DNA of 64,000 nt from Aegilops tauschii subsp. strangulata (taxonomy: Eukaryota > Streptophyta > Magnoliopsida > Poales > Poaceae): contig NC_053040.3 of assembly GCF_002575655.3 (NCBI RefSeq), forward strand, positions 358,916,267 to 358,980,266, given 5' to 3'. Within the stretch, counting starts at the first letter, position 1. Each line of letters starts with the position of its first letter. Under the pieces are notes generated by a model. The model ran no database searches. It had not been told where the DNA came from and was given only the letters and a program-made list of their open reading frames with translations. Shown piece after piece: positions 11,243 through 23,565 of this stretch. A program made the position numbers and the translations under genes.

Positions 11243-11980
11243 TTCCTATGTTCATATAGGTGAAACATTAAACACTTACTAGTTCTATTAATTCAACTAA
11301 TTCAACTACTTCTATTAGTTCAACTAGTTCTATTAATTCAACTAATTCAACTAAGCATTTAATAAAAATAAACGTGTTCTATTAATTTTCTTACTAAAAT
11401 AAAGTAGCTAGTTCCATATAGTAATATTTTAATTAGATCATCAAATCTCAGATATCTAAATTTTCTTACTAAAAATAAACTAGTTCTATTAATTCAACTA
11501 ATTCAACTAAGAATTTACTAAAAATAAACTAGTTCAATTAATTTTCTTACTAAAATATATAAAGTAGCTATATATATAGTAATATTTTAATTAGATCATC
11601 AAATCTCATATACCTAAATTTTCTTACTAAAAATAAACTAGTTCTACTAATTCAACTAGTTCAACTAAGCATTTACTAAAAATAAACTAGTTATATTAAT
11701 TCAACTAGTTTAAATAAACTCACATACCTAAATTTTCTTACTAAAAATATACTTGTTCTATTAATTTTCATACTAAAAATAAACTAGTTATATTAATTCA
11801 ACTAGTTCAAATCTCATATATATAACTAATTAATATCTAGCTAATTCATCTAAAATTGACATTAAAATTTAACATCTTTTCCATATAATTCATCTAACAT
11901 TAACATTCTAACATTCTTATTACGTAATTTATCTAACATTAACCTAAACAACAGAAAACAGAAAATAAGTAAAAACAATA
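11243..11980. repeat. AT-rich degenerate tandem repeat upstream of the B3-like gene
   Basis: The motifs CTAGTTCTATTAATTCAACT and TTTTCTTACTAAAAATAAAC recur many times with variable spacing. No coding frame is seen. It would form the upstream region or a 5' intron of the minus-strand B3-like gene. Confidence 0.7.
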
Positions 11981-12019
11981 TGTGTGTGTGTGTCTGTGTG
12001 TGTGTATGTGTGTGTGTGT
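11981..12019. repeat. (TG)n microsatellite
   Basis: An imperfect TG run of about 39 bases with two interruptions (TCTG, TATG). It separates the AT-rich repeat from the GC-rich repeat. Confidence 0.9.
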
Positions 12020-12320
12020 ACGAGCGGGGGGCGGCGGCATACGGGCGACGGCGCGAGACGGCGATGCGACGGGGACGGCGCGACGACGAGCGGCAGGCCG
12101 GGGGCGACGGCGCGATCGAGACGGCGACGTGGTACGGGGCGGCGGCGACGGGCGGCGGGGGCGACGGCGGTGACGGCGACGACGGGCGGTGAGGGCGACG
12201 GCGGTGAGGGCGACGACGGGTGGTGAGGGCGACGGCGGTGTCGGCGACAACGGGCGGCAGGGGCGACGGCGCGCTGCGGGGGCGGCGAGGGCGGCGGCGA
12301 TGTCGCGCGAAGTAGTTGGA
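12020..12320. repeat. GC-rich GGCGAC/GGTGAGGGCGAC minisatellite
   Basis: Short units such as GGCGACGGCGGTGAGGGCGA are repeated irregularly. All six frames are open for long stretches (Arg/Gly or Ala/Pro/Thr-rich), which reflects composition; I do not call a gene. It may be transcribed as 5' leader of the B3-like gene. Confidence 0.7.
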
Positions 12321-12363
12321 GAAGAAGTGGTGGTCGATGAAACTGAATTTTTCCTAAGTGCCA

Positions 12364-12371
12364 TATATATA
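12364..12371 (-). promoter_or_regulatory. Possible TATA box for the B3-like gene
   Basis: TATATATA in the minus-strand context CTCCTATATATATGGCAC, just inside the subterminal motif cluster. It is the nearest good TATA upstream of the four-exon gene; the long distance to the ATG would need a non-coding exon and intron. Confidence 0.35.
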
Positions 12372-12377
12372 GGAGGG

Positions 12378-12535
12378 GCCTTTAGTACCGGTTGGAGCCA
12401 CCAACCGGTACTAAAGGCCAATTTTCGCTAGGCCAAGGGGCGGGAAACTGCCCTTTAGTACCGGTTCGTGGCTCCAACCGGTACTAAAGGCCCCCCTTTA
12501 GTACCGGTTGGAGCCACGACCCGGTACTAAAGGTG
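12378..12535. repeat. CACTA subterminal inverted motifs (TTAGTACCGGTT / AACCGGTACTAA)
   Basis: Three inverted pairs of TTTAGTACCGGTT and AACCGGTACTAAAGG lie in 158 bp. Such short motifs near CACTA ends are generally where the TnpA-type protein binds. The same motifs occur at 9490-9525 and 23830-23970. Confidence 0.8.
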
Positions 12536-12880
12536 TGCGCTGGCGCAGGAGCGGTGCGGGAAAGTTTAGTCCCACCTCGCTAGCCGAGGGGCGCCCGCAC
12601 CAGTTTAAAAGCCCCGGTGCGGCTGCTGTCTCGAACTCCTCTCTATAGCAGGCTTCTGGGCCTAACTCGGGCGCGCTGCCCGTTGACCCTGCTCGCCCTT
12701 CTGGGCCTGTATTTGCAAACCCTAGGGTTGGCAAGCCCAGCGGGCAGTGCCCCAACAATTTTTTATATAATTTTTTTCTATTTATTTCTGAGTAATTTTT
12801 TTGCTGTATTTAGTTTCTTTGTGAATATAAAAAAAATTATATAGTTTTTTTCTTTTCAGCATTATTTATTTTCTGCTATT
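12536..12880. other. Internal CACTA-associated sequence before the satellite
   Basis: A GC-rich part (to about 12757) is followed by a T-rich part. No gene is seen. It carries the common Triticeae transposon text GGAAAGTTTAGTCCCACCTC. The satellite array starts at 12881. Confidence 0.5.
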
Positions 12881-13539
12881 CATTTTGTAGTGATTTTCAA
12901 TTTCACCGTCATTTAGCTCTCTAAAAAAATCGGTAAATGACTAAAAAACAGCAAATGATGTCAGAACGTGTTGGAAATTGATGACGTCGCTTTGAATGAT
13001 GCATACTGAACGCAAAAATAGGCTGGAGTTCAAATAAGTTTAAAAAACATTGAAGTGCCCGTGTAACAGATAAGTTCTCGTCCGAAACCCTGATACTCCG
13101 AAAGAGATTGTCCAGTTTGTACACGAGGTGCGTCCAGTTTTCGCCGTGACCCTCTCTACTCTTTTGCACATGCTATGCGGGCGAAATGATGATACCATGC
13201 CAAGTTCCAACATTTTCAGAGTTCATTTTGTAGTGATTTTCAATTTCACCGTCATTTAGCTCTCTAAACAAATCGGTAAATGACTGAAAAACAGCAAATG
13301 ATGTCAGAACGTGTTGGAAATTGATGACGTTGCTTTGAAAGATGCATACTGAACGCAAAAATAGGCTGGAGTTCAAATAAGTTTAAAAAACATTGAAGTG
13401 CCCGTGTAATAGATGAGTTCTCGTCCGAAACCCTGATACTCCGAAAGAGATTGTCCAGTTTGTACACGAGGTGCGTCCAGTTTTCGCCATGACCCTCTCT
13501 ACTCTTTTGCACATGCTATGCGGGTGAAATGATGATACC

Positions 13540-16500
13540 ATGCCAAGTTCCAACATTTTCAGAGTTCATTTTGTAGTGATTTTCAATTTCACCGTCATTT
13601 AGCTCTCTAAACAAATCGGTAAATGACTGAAAAACAGCAAGTGATGTCAGAACATGTTGGAAATTGATGATGTCGCTTTGAAAGATGCATATTGAACGCA
13701 AAAATAGGCTGGAGTTCAAATAAGTTTAAAAAACATTGAAGTGCCTGTGTAACAGATGAGTTCTCATCCGAAACCCTGATACTCCGAAAGAGATTGTCCA
13801 GTTTGTACATGAGGTGCGTCCAGTTTTCGCCGTGACCCTCTCTACTCTTTTGCAGATGCTATGCGGGTGAAATGATGATACCATGCCAAGTTCCAACATT
13901 TTCACAGTTCATTTTGTAGTGATTTTCAATTTCACCGTCATTTAGCTCTCTAAACAAATCGGTAAATGACTGAAAAACAGCAAATGATGTCAGAACGTGT
14001 TGGAAATTGATGACGTCGCTTTGAATGATGCATACTGAACGCAAAAATAGGCTGGAGTTCAAATAAGTTTAAAAAACATTGAAGTGCTCGTGTAACAGAT
14101 GAGTTCTCGTCCGAAACCCTGATACTCCGAAAGAGATTGTCCAGTTTGTACACGAGGTGCGTCCAGTTTTCGCCGTGACCCTCTCTAATCTTTTGCACAT
14201 GCTATGCGGGCAAAATGATGATACCATGCCAAGTTCCAACATTTTCAGAGTTCATTTTGTAGTGATTTTCAATTTCACCGTCATTTAGCTCTCTAAACAA
14301 ATCGGTAAATGACTGAAAAACAGCAAATGATGTCAGAACGTGTTGGAAATTGATGACGTCGCTTTGAAAGATGCATACTGAACGCAAAAATTGGCTGGAG
14401 TTCAAATAAGTTTAAAAAACAGTGAAGTGCCCATGTAACAGATGAGTTCTCGTCCGAAACCCTGATACTCCGAAAGAGATTGTCCAGTTTGTACACGAGG
14501 TGCGTCCAGTTTTCGCCGTGACCCTCTCTACTCTTCTGCACATGCTATGGGGGCGAAATGATGATAGCATGCCAAGTTCCAACATTTTCAGAGTTCATTT
14601 TGTAGTGACTTTCAATTTCATCGTCATTTAGCTCTCTAAACAAATCGGTAAATGACTGAAAAATAGCAAATGATGTCAGAACGTGTTGGAAATTGATGAC
14701 GTCGCTTTGAATGATGCATACTGAATGCAAAAATAGGCTGGAGTTCAAATGACTAAAAAACAGCAAATAATGTGAGAACGTGTTGGAAATGGATGTCGTC
14801 GCTTTGAATGGTGTGTATGCAACGTAAAAAAGTCTGGAGTTGTAATAAGTTTAGAAAATGAAGTGCCCATGTAATAGATGAGTTCTCGTCAGAAACCGTG
14901 ATACTTCGAAAGAGATTGTCCAGTTTGTACACGAGGTGCGTCCAGTTTTCGCCGTGACACTCTCTACTCTTTTGCACATGCTATGCGGGCGAAATGATGA
15001 TACCATGCCAAGTTCCAACATTTTCAGAGTTCATTTTGTAGTGATTTTCAATTTCACCGTCATTTAGCTCTCTAAACAAATCGGTAAATGACTGAAAAAC
15101 AGCAAATGATGTCAGAACATGTTGGAAATTGATGACGTCGCTTTGAATGATGCATACTGAACGCAAAAATAGGCTGGAGTTCAAATAATTTTAAAAAACA
15201 TTGAACTGCCCGTGTAACAGATGAGTTCTCGTCCGAAACCCTGATATTCCGAAAGAGATTGTCCAGTTTGTACACGAGGTGCGTCCAGTTTTCGCCGTGA
15301 CCCTCTCTACTCTTTTACACATGCTATGCGGGCGAAATGATGATACCATGCCAAGTTCCAACATTTTCAGAGTTCATTTTGTAGTGATTTTCAATTTCAC
15401 CGTCATTTACCTCTCCAAACAAATCGGTAAATGACTGAAAAACAGCAAATGATGTCAGAACGTGTTGGAAATTGATGACGTTGCTTTGAAAGATGCATAC
15501 TGAACGCAAAAAGAGGCTGGAGTGCAAATAAGTTTAAAAAACATTGAAGTGCCCGTGTAACAGATGAGTTCTCGTCCGAAACCCTGATACTCCGAAAGAG
15601 ATTGTCCAGTTTGTACACGAGGTGCGTCCAGTTTTCGCCATGACCCTCTCTACTCTTTTGCACATGCTATGCAGGCGAAATGATGATACCATGCCAAGTT
15701 CCAACATTTTCAGAGTTCATTTTGTAGTGATTTTCAATTTCACCGTCATTTAGCTCTCTAAACAAATCGGTAAATGACTGAAAAACAGCAAGTGATGTCA
15801 GAACATGTTGGAAATTGATGACGTCGCTTTGAAAGATGCATATTGAACGCAAAAATAGGCTGGAGTTCAAATAAGTTTAAAAAACATTGAAGTGCCTGTG
15901 TAACAGATGAGTTCTCATCCGAAACCCTGATACTCCGAAAGAGATTGTCCAGTTTGTACATGAGGTGCGTCCAGTTTTCGCCGTGACCCTCTCTACTCTT
16001 TTGCAGATGCTATGCGGGTGAAATGATGATACCATGCCAAGTTCCAACATTTTCACAGTTCATTTTGTAGTGATTTTCAATTTCACCGTCATTTAGCTCT
16101 CTAAACAAATCGGTAAATGACTGAAAAACAGCAAATGATGTCAGAACGTGTTGGAAATTGATGACGTCGCTTTGAATGATGCATACTGAACGCAAAAATA
16201 GGCTGGAGTTCAAATAAGTTTAAAAAACATTGAAGTGCTCGTGTAACAGATGAGTTCTCGTCCGAAACCCTGATACTCCGAAAGAGATTGTCCAGTTTGT
16301 ACACGAGGTGCGTCCAGTTTTCGCCGTGACCCTCTCTAATCTTTTGCACATGCTATGCGGGCAAAATGATGATACCATGCCAAGTTCCAACATTTTCAGA
16401 GTTCATTTTGTAGTGATTTTCAATTTCACCGTCATTTAGCTCTCTAAACAAATCGGTAAATGACTGAAAAACAGCAAATGATGTCAGAACGTGTTGGAAA

Positions 16501-17930
16501 TTGATGACGTCGCTTTGAAAGATGCATACTGAACGCAAAAATTGGCTGGAGTTCAAATAAGTTTAAAAAACAGTGAAGTGCCCATGTAACAGATGAGTTC
16601 TCGTCCGAAACCCTGATACTCCGAAAGAGATTGTCCAGTTTGTACACGAGGTGCGTCCAGTTTTCGCCGTGACCCTCTCTACTCTTCTGCACATGCTATG
16701 GGGGCGAAATGATGATAGCATGCCAAGTTCCAACATTTTCAGAGTTCATTTTGTAGTGACTTTCAATTTCATCGTCATTTAGCTCTCTAAACAAATCGGT
16801 AAATGACTGAAAAATAGCAAATGATGTCAGAACGTGTTGGAAATTGATGACGTCGCTTTGAATGATGCATACTGAATGCAAAAATAGGCTGGAGTTCAAA
16901 TGACTAAAAAACAGCAAATAATGTGAGAACGTGTTGGAAATGGATGTCGTCGCTTTGAATGGTGTGTATGCAACGTAAAAAAGTCTGGAGTTGTAATAAG
17001 TTTAGAAAATGAAGTGCCCATGTAATAGATGAGTTCTCGTCAGAAACCGTGATACTTCGAAAGAGATTGTCCATTTTGTACACGAGGTGCGTCCAGTTTT
17101 CGCCGTGACACTCTCTACTCTTTTGCACATGCTATGCGGGCGAAATGATGATACCATGCCAAGTTCCAACATTTTCAGAGTTCATTTTGTAGTGATTTTC
17201 AATTTCACCGTCATTTAGCTCTCTAAACAAATCGGTAAATGACTGAAAAACAGCAAATGATGTCAGAACATGTTGGAAATTGATGACGTCGCTTTGAATG
17301 ATGCATACTGAACGCAAAAATAGGCTGGAGTTCAAATAATTTTAAAAAACATTGAACTGCCCGTGTAACAGATGAGTTCTCGTCCGAAACCCTGATATTC
17401 CGAAAGAGATTGTCCAGTTTGTACACGAGGTGCGTCCAGTTTTCGCCGTGACCCTCTCTACTCTTTTGCACATGCTATGCGGGCGAAATGATGATACCAT
17501 GCCAAGTTCCAACATTTTCAGAGTTCATTTTGTAGTGATTTTCAATTTCACCGTCATTTACCTCTCCAAACAAATCGGTAAATGACTGAAAAACAGCAAA
17601 TGATGTCAGAACGTGTTGGAAATTGATGACGTTGCTTTGAAAGATGCATACTGAACGCAAAAAGAGGCTGGAGTGCAAATAAGTTTAAAAAACATTGAAG
17701 TGCCCGTGTAACAGATGAGTTCTCGTCCGAAACCCTGATACTCCGAAAGAGATTGTCCAGTTTGTACACGAGGTGCGTCCAGTTTTCGCCATGACCCTCT
17801 CTACTCTTTTGCACATGCTATGCAGGCGAAATGATGATACCATGCCAAGTTCCAACATTTTCAGAGTTCATTTTGTAGTGATTTTCAATTTCACCGTCAT
17901 TTAGCTCTCTAAACAAATCGGTAAATGACT
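13540..17930. repeat. Higher-order repeat 1: two 2151-bp copies
   Basis: About 13540-15780 matches 15691-17931 at an offset of exactly 2151 bp (six monomers plus the 93-bp partial unit). I found only about three substitutions (13671, 14924/17075, 15317), while monomers within a copy differ at many more sites. This is a recent segmental duplication inside the array. Confidence 0.85.
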
Positions 17931-20900
17931 GAAAAATAGCAAATGATGTCAGAACATGTTGGAAATTGATGACGTCGCTTTGAAAGATGCATACTGAACG
18001 CAAAAATAGGCTGGAGTTCAAATAAGTTTAAAAACATTGAAGTGCCCGTGTAACAGATGAGTTCTCGTCCGAAACCCTGATACTCCGAAAGAGATTGTCC
18101 AGTTTGTACCCGAGGTGCGTCCAGTTTTCGCCGTGACCCTCTCTACTCTTTTGCACATGCTATGCGGTCGAAATGATGATACCATGCCAAGTTCCAACAT
18201 TTTCAGAGTTCATTTTGTAGTGATTTTCAATTTCACCGTCATTTAGCTCTCTAATCAAATCGGTAAATGACTGAAAAACAGCAAATGATGTCAGAACATG
18301 TTGGAAATTGATGACGTCGCCTTGAAAGATGCATACTAAACGCAAAAATAGGCTGGAGTCCAAATAAGTTTAAAAAACATTGAAGTGCCCATGTAACAGA
18401 TGAGTTCTCGTCCGAAACCCTGATACTCCGAAAGAGATTGTCCAGTTTGTACACGAGGGGCGTCCAGTTCTCGCCGTGACCCTCTCTAATCTTTTGCACA
18501 TGCTATGGGGGCGAAATGATGATACCATGCCAAGTTCCAACATTTTCAGAGTTCATTTTGTAGTGATTTTCAATTTCATCGTCATTTAGCTCTCTAAACA
18601 AATCGGTAAATGACTGGAAAACAGCAAATGATGTCAGAACGTGTTGGAAATTGATGACGTCGCTTTGAATGATGCATACTGAATGCAAAAATAGGCTAGA
18701 GTTCAAATGACTGAAAAACAGCAAATAATGTCAGAACGTGTTGGAAATTGATGTCGTCGCTTTGAATGGTGTATACGGAACGCAAAAAAGTCTGGAGTTG
18801 TAATAAGTTTAAAAAATGAAGTGCCCATGTAACAGATGAGTTCTCGTCAGAAACCCTGATACTTCGAAAGAGATTGTCCAGTTTGTACACGAGATGCGTC
18901 CAGTTTTCGCCGTGACACTCTCTACTCTTTTGCACATGCTATGCGGGCGAAATGATGATACCATGCCAAGTTCCAACATTTTCAAAGTTCATTTTGTAGT
19001 GATTTTCAATTTCACCGTCATTTAGCTTTCTAAACAAATCGGTAAATGACTGAAAAACAGCAAATGATGTCAAAACGTGTTGGAAATTGATGACGTCGCT
19101 TTGAATGATGCATACTGAACGCAAAAATAGGCTGGAGTTCAAATAAGTTTAAAAAACATTGAAGTGCCCGTGTAACAGATGAGTTCTCGTCCCAAACCCT
19201 GATACTCCGAAAGAGATTGTCCAGTTTGTACACGAGATGCGTCCAGTTTTCGCCGTGACACTCTCTACTCTTTTGCACATGCTATGCGGGCGAAATGATG
19301 ATACCATGCCAAGTTCCAACATTTTCAGAGTTCATTTTGTAGTGATTTTCAATTTCACCGTCATTTAGCTCTCTAAACAAATCGGTAAATGACTGAAAAA
19401 CAGCAAATGATGTCAGAACATGTTGGAAATTGATGACGTCGCTTTGAATGATGCATACTGAACGCAAAAATAGGCTGGAGTTCAAATAATTTTAAAAAAC
19501 ATTGAACTGCCCGTGTAACAGATGAGTTCTCGTCCGAAACCCTGATATTCCGAAAGAGATTGTCCAGTTTGTACACGAGGTGCGTCCAGTTTTCGCCGTG
19601 ACCCTCTCTACTCTTTTGCACATGCTATGCGGGCGAAATGATGATACCATGCCAAGTTCCAACATTTTCAGAGTTCATTTTGTAGTGATTTTCAATTTCA
19701 CCGTCATTTACCTCTCCAAACAAATCGGTAAATGACTGAAAAACAGCAAATGATGTCAGAACGTGTTGGAAATTGATGACGTTGCTTTGAAAGATGCATA
19801 CTGAACGCAAAAAGAGGCTGGAGTGCAAATAAGTTTAAAAAACATTGAAGTGCCCGTGTAACAGATGAGTTCTCGTCCGAAACCCTGATACTCCGAAAGA
19901 GATTGTCCAGTTTGTACACGAGGTGCGTCCAGTTTTCGCCATGACCCTCTCTACTCTTTTGCACATGCTATGCAGGCGAAATGATGATACCATGCCAAGT
20001 TCCAACATTTTCAGAGTTCATTTTGTAGTGATTTTCAATTTCACCGTCATTTAGCTCTCTAAACAAATCGGTAAATGACTGAAAAATAGCAAATGATGTC
20101 AGAACATGTTGGAAATTGATGACGTCGCTTTGAAAGATGCATACTGAACGCAAAAATAGGCTGGAGTTCAAATAAGTTTAAAAACATTGAAGTGCCCGTG
20201 TAACAGATGAGTTCTCGTCCGAAACCCTGATACTCCGAAAGAGATTGTCCAGTTTGTACCCGAGGTGCGTCCAGTTTTCGCCGTGACCCTCTCTACTCTT
20301 TTGCACATGCTATGCGGTCGAAATGATGATACCATGCCAAGTTCCAACATTTTCAGAGTTCATTTTGTAGTGATTTTCAATTTCACCGTCATTTAGCTCT
20401 CTAATCAAATCGGTAAATGACTGAAAAACAGCAAATGATGTCAGAACATGTTGGAAATTGATGACGTCGCCTTGAAAGATGCATACTAAACGCAAAAATA
20501 GGCTGGAGTCCAAATAAGTTTAAAAAACATTGAAGTGCCCATGTAACAGATGAGTTCTCGTCCGAAACCCTGATACTCCGAAAGAGATTGTCCAGTTTGT
20601 ACACGAGGGGCGTCCAGTTCTCGCCGTGACCCTCTCTAATCTTTTGCACATGCTATGGGGGCGAAATGATGATACCATGCCAAGTTCCAACATTTTCAGA
20701 GTTCATTTTGTAGTGATTTTCAATTTCATCGTCATTTAGCTCTCTAAACAAATCGGTAAATGACTGGAAAACAGCAAATGATGTCAGAACGTGTTGGAAA
20801 TTGATGACGTCGCTTTGAATGATGCATACTGAATGCAAAAATAGGCTAGAGTTCAAATGACTGAAAAACAGCAAATAATGTCAGAACGTGTTGGAAATTG

Positions 20901-21409
20901 ATGTCGTCGCTTTGAATGGTGTATACGGAACGCAAAAAAGTCTGGAGTTGTAATAAGTTTAAAAAATGAAGTGCCCATGTAACAGATGAGTTCTCGTCAG
21001 AAACCCTGATACTTCGAAAGAGATTGTCCAGTTTGTACACGAGATGCGTCCAGTTTTCGCCGTGACACTCTCTACTCTTTTGCACATGCTATGCGGGCGA
21101 AATGATGATACCATGCCAAGTTCCAACATTTTCAAAGTTCATTTTGTAGTGATTTTCAATTTCACCGTCATTTAGCTCTCTAAACAAATCGGTAAATGAC
21201 TGAAAAACAGCAAATGATGTCAAAACGTGTTGGAAATTGATGACGTCGCTTTGAATGATGCATACTGAACGCAAAAATAGGCTGGAGTTCAAATAAGTTT
21301 AAAAAACATTGAAGTGCCCGTGTAACAGATGAGTTCTCGTCCCAAACCCTGATACTCCGAAAGAGATTGTCCAGTTTGTACACGAGATGCGTCCAGTTTT
21401 CGCCGTGAC
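17096..21409. repeat. Higher-order repeat 2: two 2150-bp copies
   Basis: About 17096-19259 matches 19246-21409 at an offset of 2150 bp; I saw one clear substitution (19028 against 21178). The first copy overlaps the right half of higher-order repeat 1, so the two events happened in succession with almost the same step size. Confidence 0.85.
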
Positions 21410-23565
21410 CCTCTCTACTCTTTTGCACATGCTATGCGGGCGAAATGATGATACCATACCAAGTTCCAACATTTTCAGAGTTCATGTTGTAGTGATTTTC
21501 ATTTTCATCGTCATTTAGCTCTCTAAACAAATCGGTGAATGACTGAAAAACAACAAATGATGTCAGAACGTGTTGGAAATTGATGACGTTGCTTTGAAAG
21601 ATGCATACTGAACGCAAAAATAGGCTGGAGTTCAAATAAGTTTTAAAAAACATTGAAGTGCCCGTGTAACAGATGAGTTCTCGTCCGATACCCTGATACT
21701 CCGAAATAGATTGTCCAGTTTGTACACGAGGTGCGTCCAGTTTTCGCCATGACCCTCTCTACTCTTTTGCACATGCTATGTGGGCGAAATGATGATACCA
21801 TGCCAAGTTCCAACATTTTCAGAGTTCATTTTGTAGTGATTTTCAATTTCACCGTCATTTAGCTCTCTAAACAAATCGGTAAATGACTGAAAAACAGCAA
21901 ATGATGTCAGAACATGTTGGAAATTGATGACGTCACTTTGAAAGATGCATACTGAACGCAAAAATAGGCTCGAGTTCAAATAAGTTTAAAAAACATTGAA
22001 TTGCCCGTGTAACAGATGAGTCCTCGTCCGAAACCCTGATACTCCGAAAGAGATTGTCCAGTTTGTACACGAGGTGCGTCCAGTTTTCGCCGTGACCCTC
22101 TCTACTCTTTTGCACATGCTATGCGGGCGAAATGATGATACCATGCCAAGTTCCAACATTTTCAGAGTTCATTTTGTAGTGATTTTCAATTTCACCGTCA
22201 TTTAGCTCTCCAAACAAATCGGTAAATGACTGAAAAACAGCAAATGATGTCAGAACGTGTTGGAAATTGATGACGTCGCTTTGAATGATGCATACTGAAC
22301 GCAAAAATAGGCTGGGGTTCAAATAAGTTTAAAAAACATTGAAGTGCCCGTGTAACAGATGAGTTCTCGTCCGAAACCCTGATACTCCGAAAGAGATTGT
22401 CCAGTTTGTACACGAGGTGCGTCCAGTTTTCGCTGTGACCCTCTCTACTCTTTTGCACATGTTATGCGGGCGAAATGATGATACCATGCCAAGTTCCAAC
22501 ATTTTCAGAGTTCATTTTGTAGTGATTTTCAATTTCACCGTCATTTAGCTCTCTAAACAAATCGGTAAATGACTGAAAAACAGCAAATGATGTCAGAACG
22601 TGTTGGAAATTGATGACGTTGCTTTGAAAGATGCATACTGAACGCAAAAATAGGCTGGAGTGCAAATAAGTTTAAAAAACATTGAAGTGCCCGTGTAACA
22701 GATGAGTTCTCGTCCGAAACCATGATACTCCGAAAGAGATTGTCCAGTTTGTACACGAGGTGCGTCCAGTTTTCGCCATGACCTTCTCTACTCTTTTGCA
22801 CATGCTATGCGGGCGAAATGATGATACCATGCCAAGTTCCAACATTTTGAGAGTTCATTTTGTAGTGATTTTCAATTTCACCATCATTTAGCTCTCTAAA
22901 CAAATCGGTAAATGACTGAAAAACAGCAAATGATGTTAGAACGTGTTGGAAATTGATGACGTCGCTTTGAATGATGCATACTGAACGCAAAAATAGGCTG
23001 CAGTTCAAATAAGTTTAAAAAACATTGAAGTGCCAGTGTAACAGATGAGTTCTCGTCTGAAACCCTGATACTCCGAAAGAGATTGTCCAGTTTGTACACG
23101 AGGTGCGTCCAGTTTTCGCCGTGACCCTCTCTACTCTTTTGCACATGCTATGGGGGCGAAATGATGATACCATGCCAAGTTCCAACATTTTTAGATTTCA
23201 TTTTGTAGTGATTTTCAATTTCATCGTCATTTAGCTCTCTAAACAAATCGGTAAATGACTGAAAAACAGCAAATGATGTCAGAACGTGTTGGAAATTGAT
23301 GACGTCGCTTTGAATGATGCATACTGAATGCAAAAATAGGCTGGAGTTCAAATGACTGAAAAACAGCAAGTAATGTCAGAACGTGTTGGAAATTGATGTC
23401 GTCGCTTTGAATGGTGTGTACGGAACGCAAAAAAGTCTGGAGTTGTAATATGTTTAAAAAAATGAAGTGCCCATGTAACAGATGAGTTCTCGTCAGAAAC
23501 CCTGATACTTCGAAAGAGATTGTCCAGTTTGTACACGAAGTGCGTCCAGTTTTTGCCGTAACACA

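Larger units (their letters stand above)
12881..23565. repeat. ~343-bp tandem satellite array, Afa (pAs1)-like, about 30 monomers
   Basis: Monomers repeat every 343 bp (342-344), counted from the landmark ATGCATACTGAACGC, for 10.7 kb in one orientation. About 30 monomers are present, four of which carry an extra ~93-bp partial unit (near 14753, 16904, 18710 and 20860; a fifth degenerate one is near 23350). The array contains GATGACGTCGCTTTGAATG and, on the other strand, AAATGAACTCTGA. These resemble the Afa-family PCR primers as I remember them (GATGATGTGGCTTGAATGG and GCATTTCAAATGAACTCTGA), and their spacing of about 255 bp also fits. Monomer length is not a multiple of three, so the 67-82-codon frames in it rotate and are not genes. 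The Afa identity is recall, not a search. Confidence 0.85.

Noticed and set aside
11939..12421. Pro/Arg/Thr-rich 160-codon frame upstream of the B3-like gene
   Set aside because: It covers the TG and GGCGAC minisatellites; all six frames are open there. A non-coding leader is possible, a protein is not supported.
12881..23565. Dozens of 67-86-codon minus-strand open frames (for example those starting MNSSLFLRS or MQKSREGHGEN)
   Set aside because: They repeat with the 343-bp monomer, which is not a multiple of three, so frames rotate from unit to unit. They have no start context, domain or splicing pattern and are by-products of the satellite.
12881..23565. CRISPR-like array
   Set aside because: The repeat is contiguous with no unique spacers, the monomer is far too long and the genome is a plant nuclear one.
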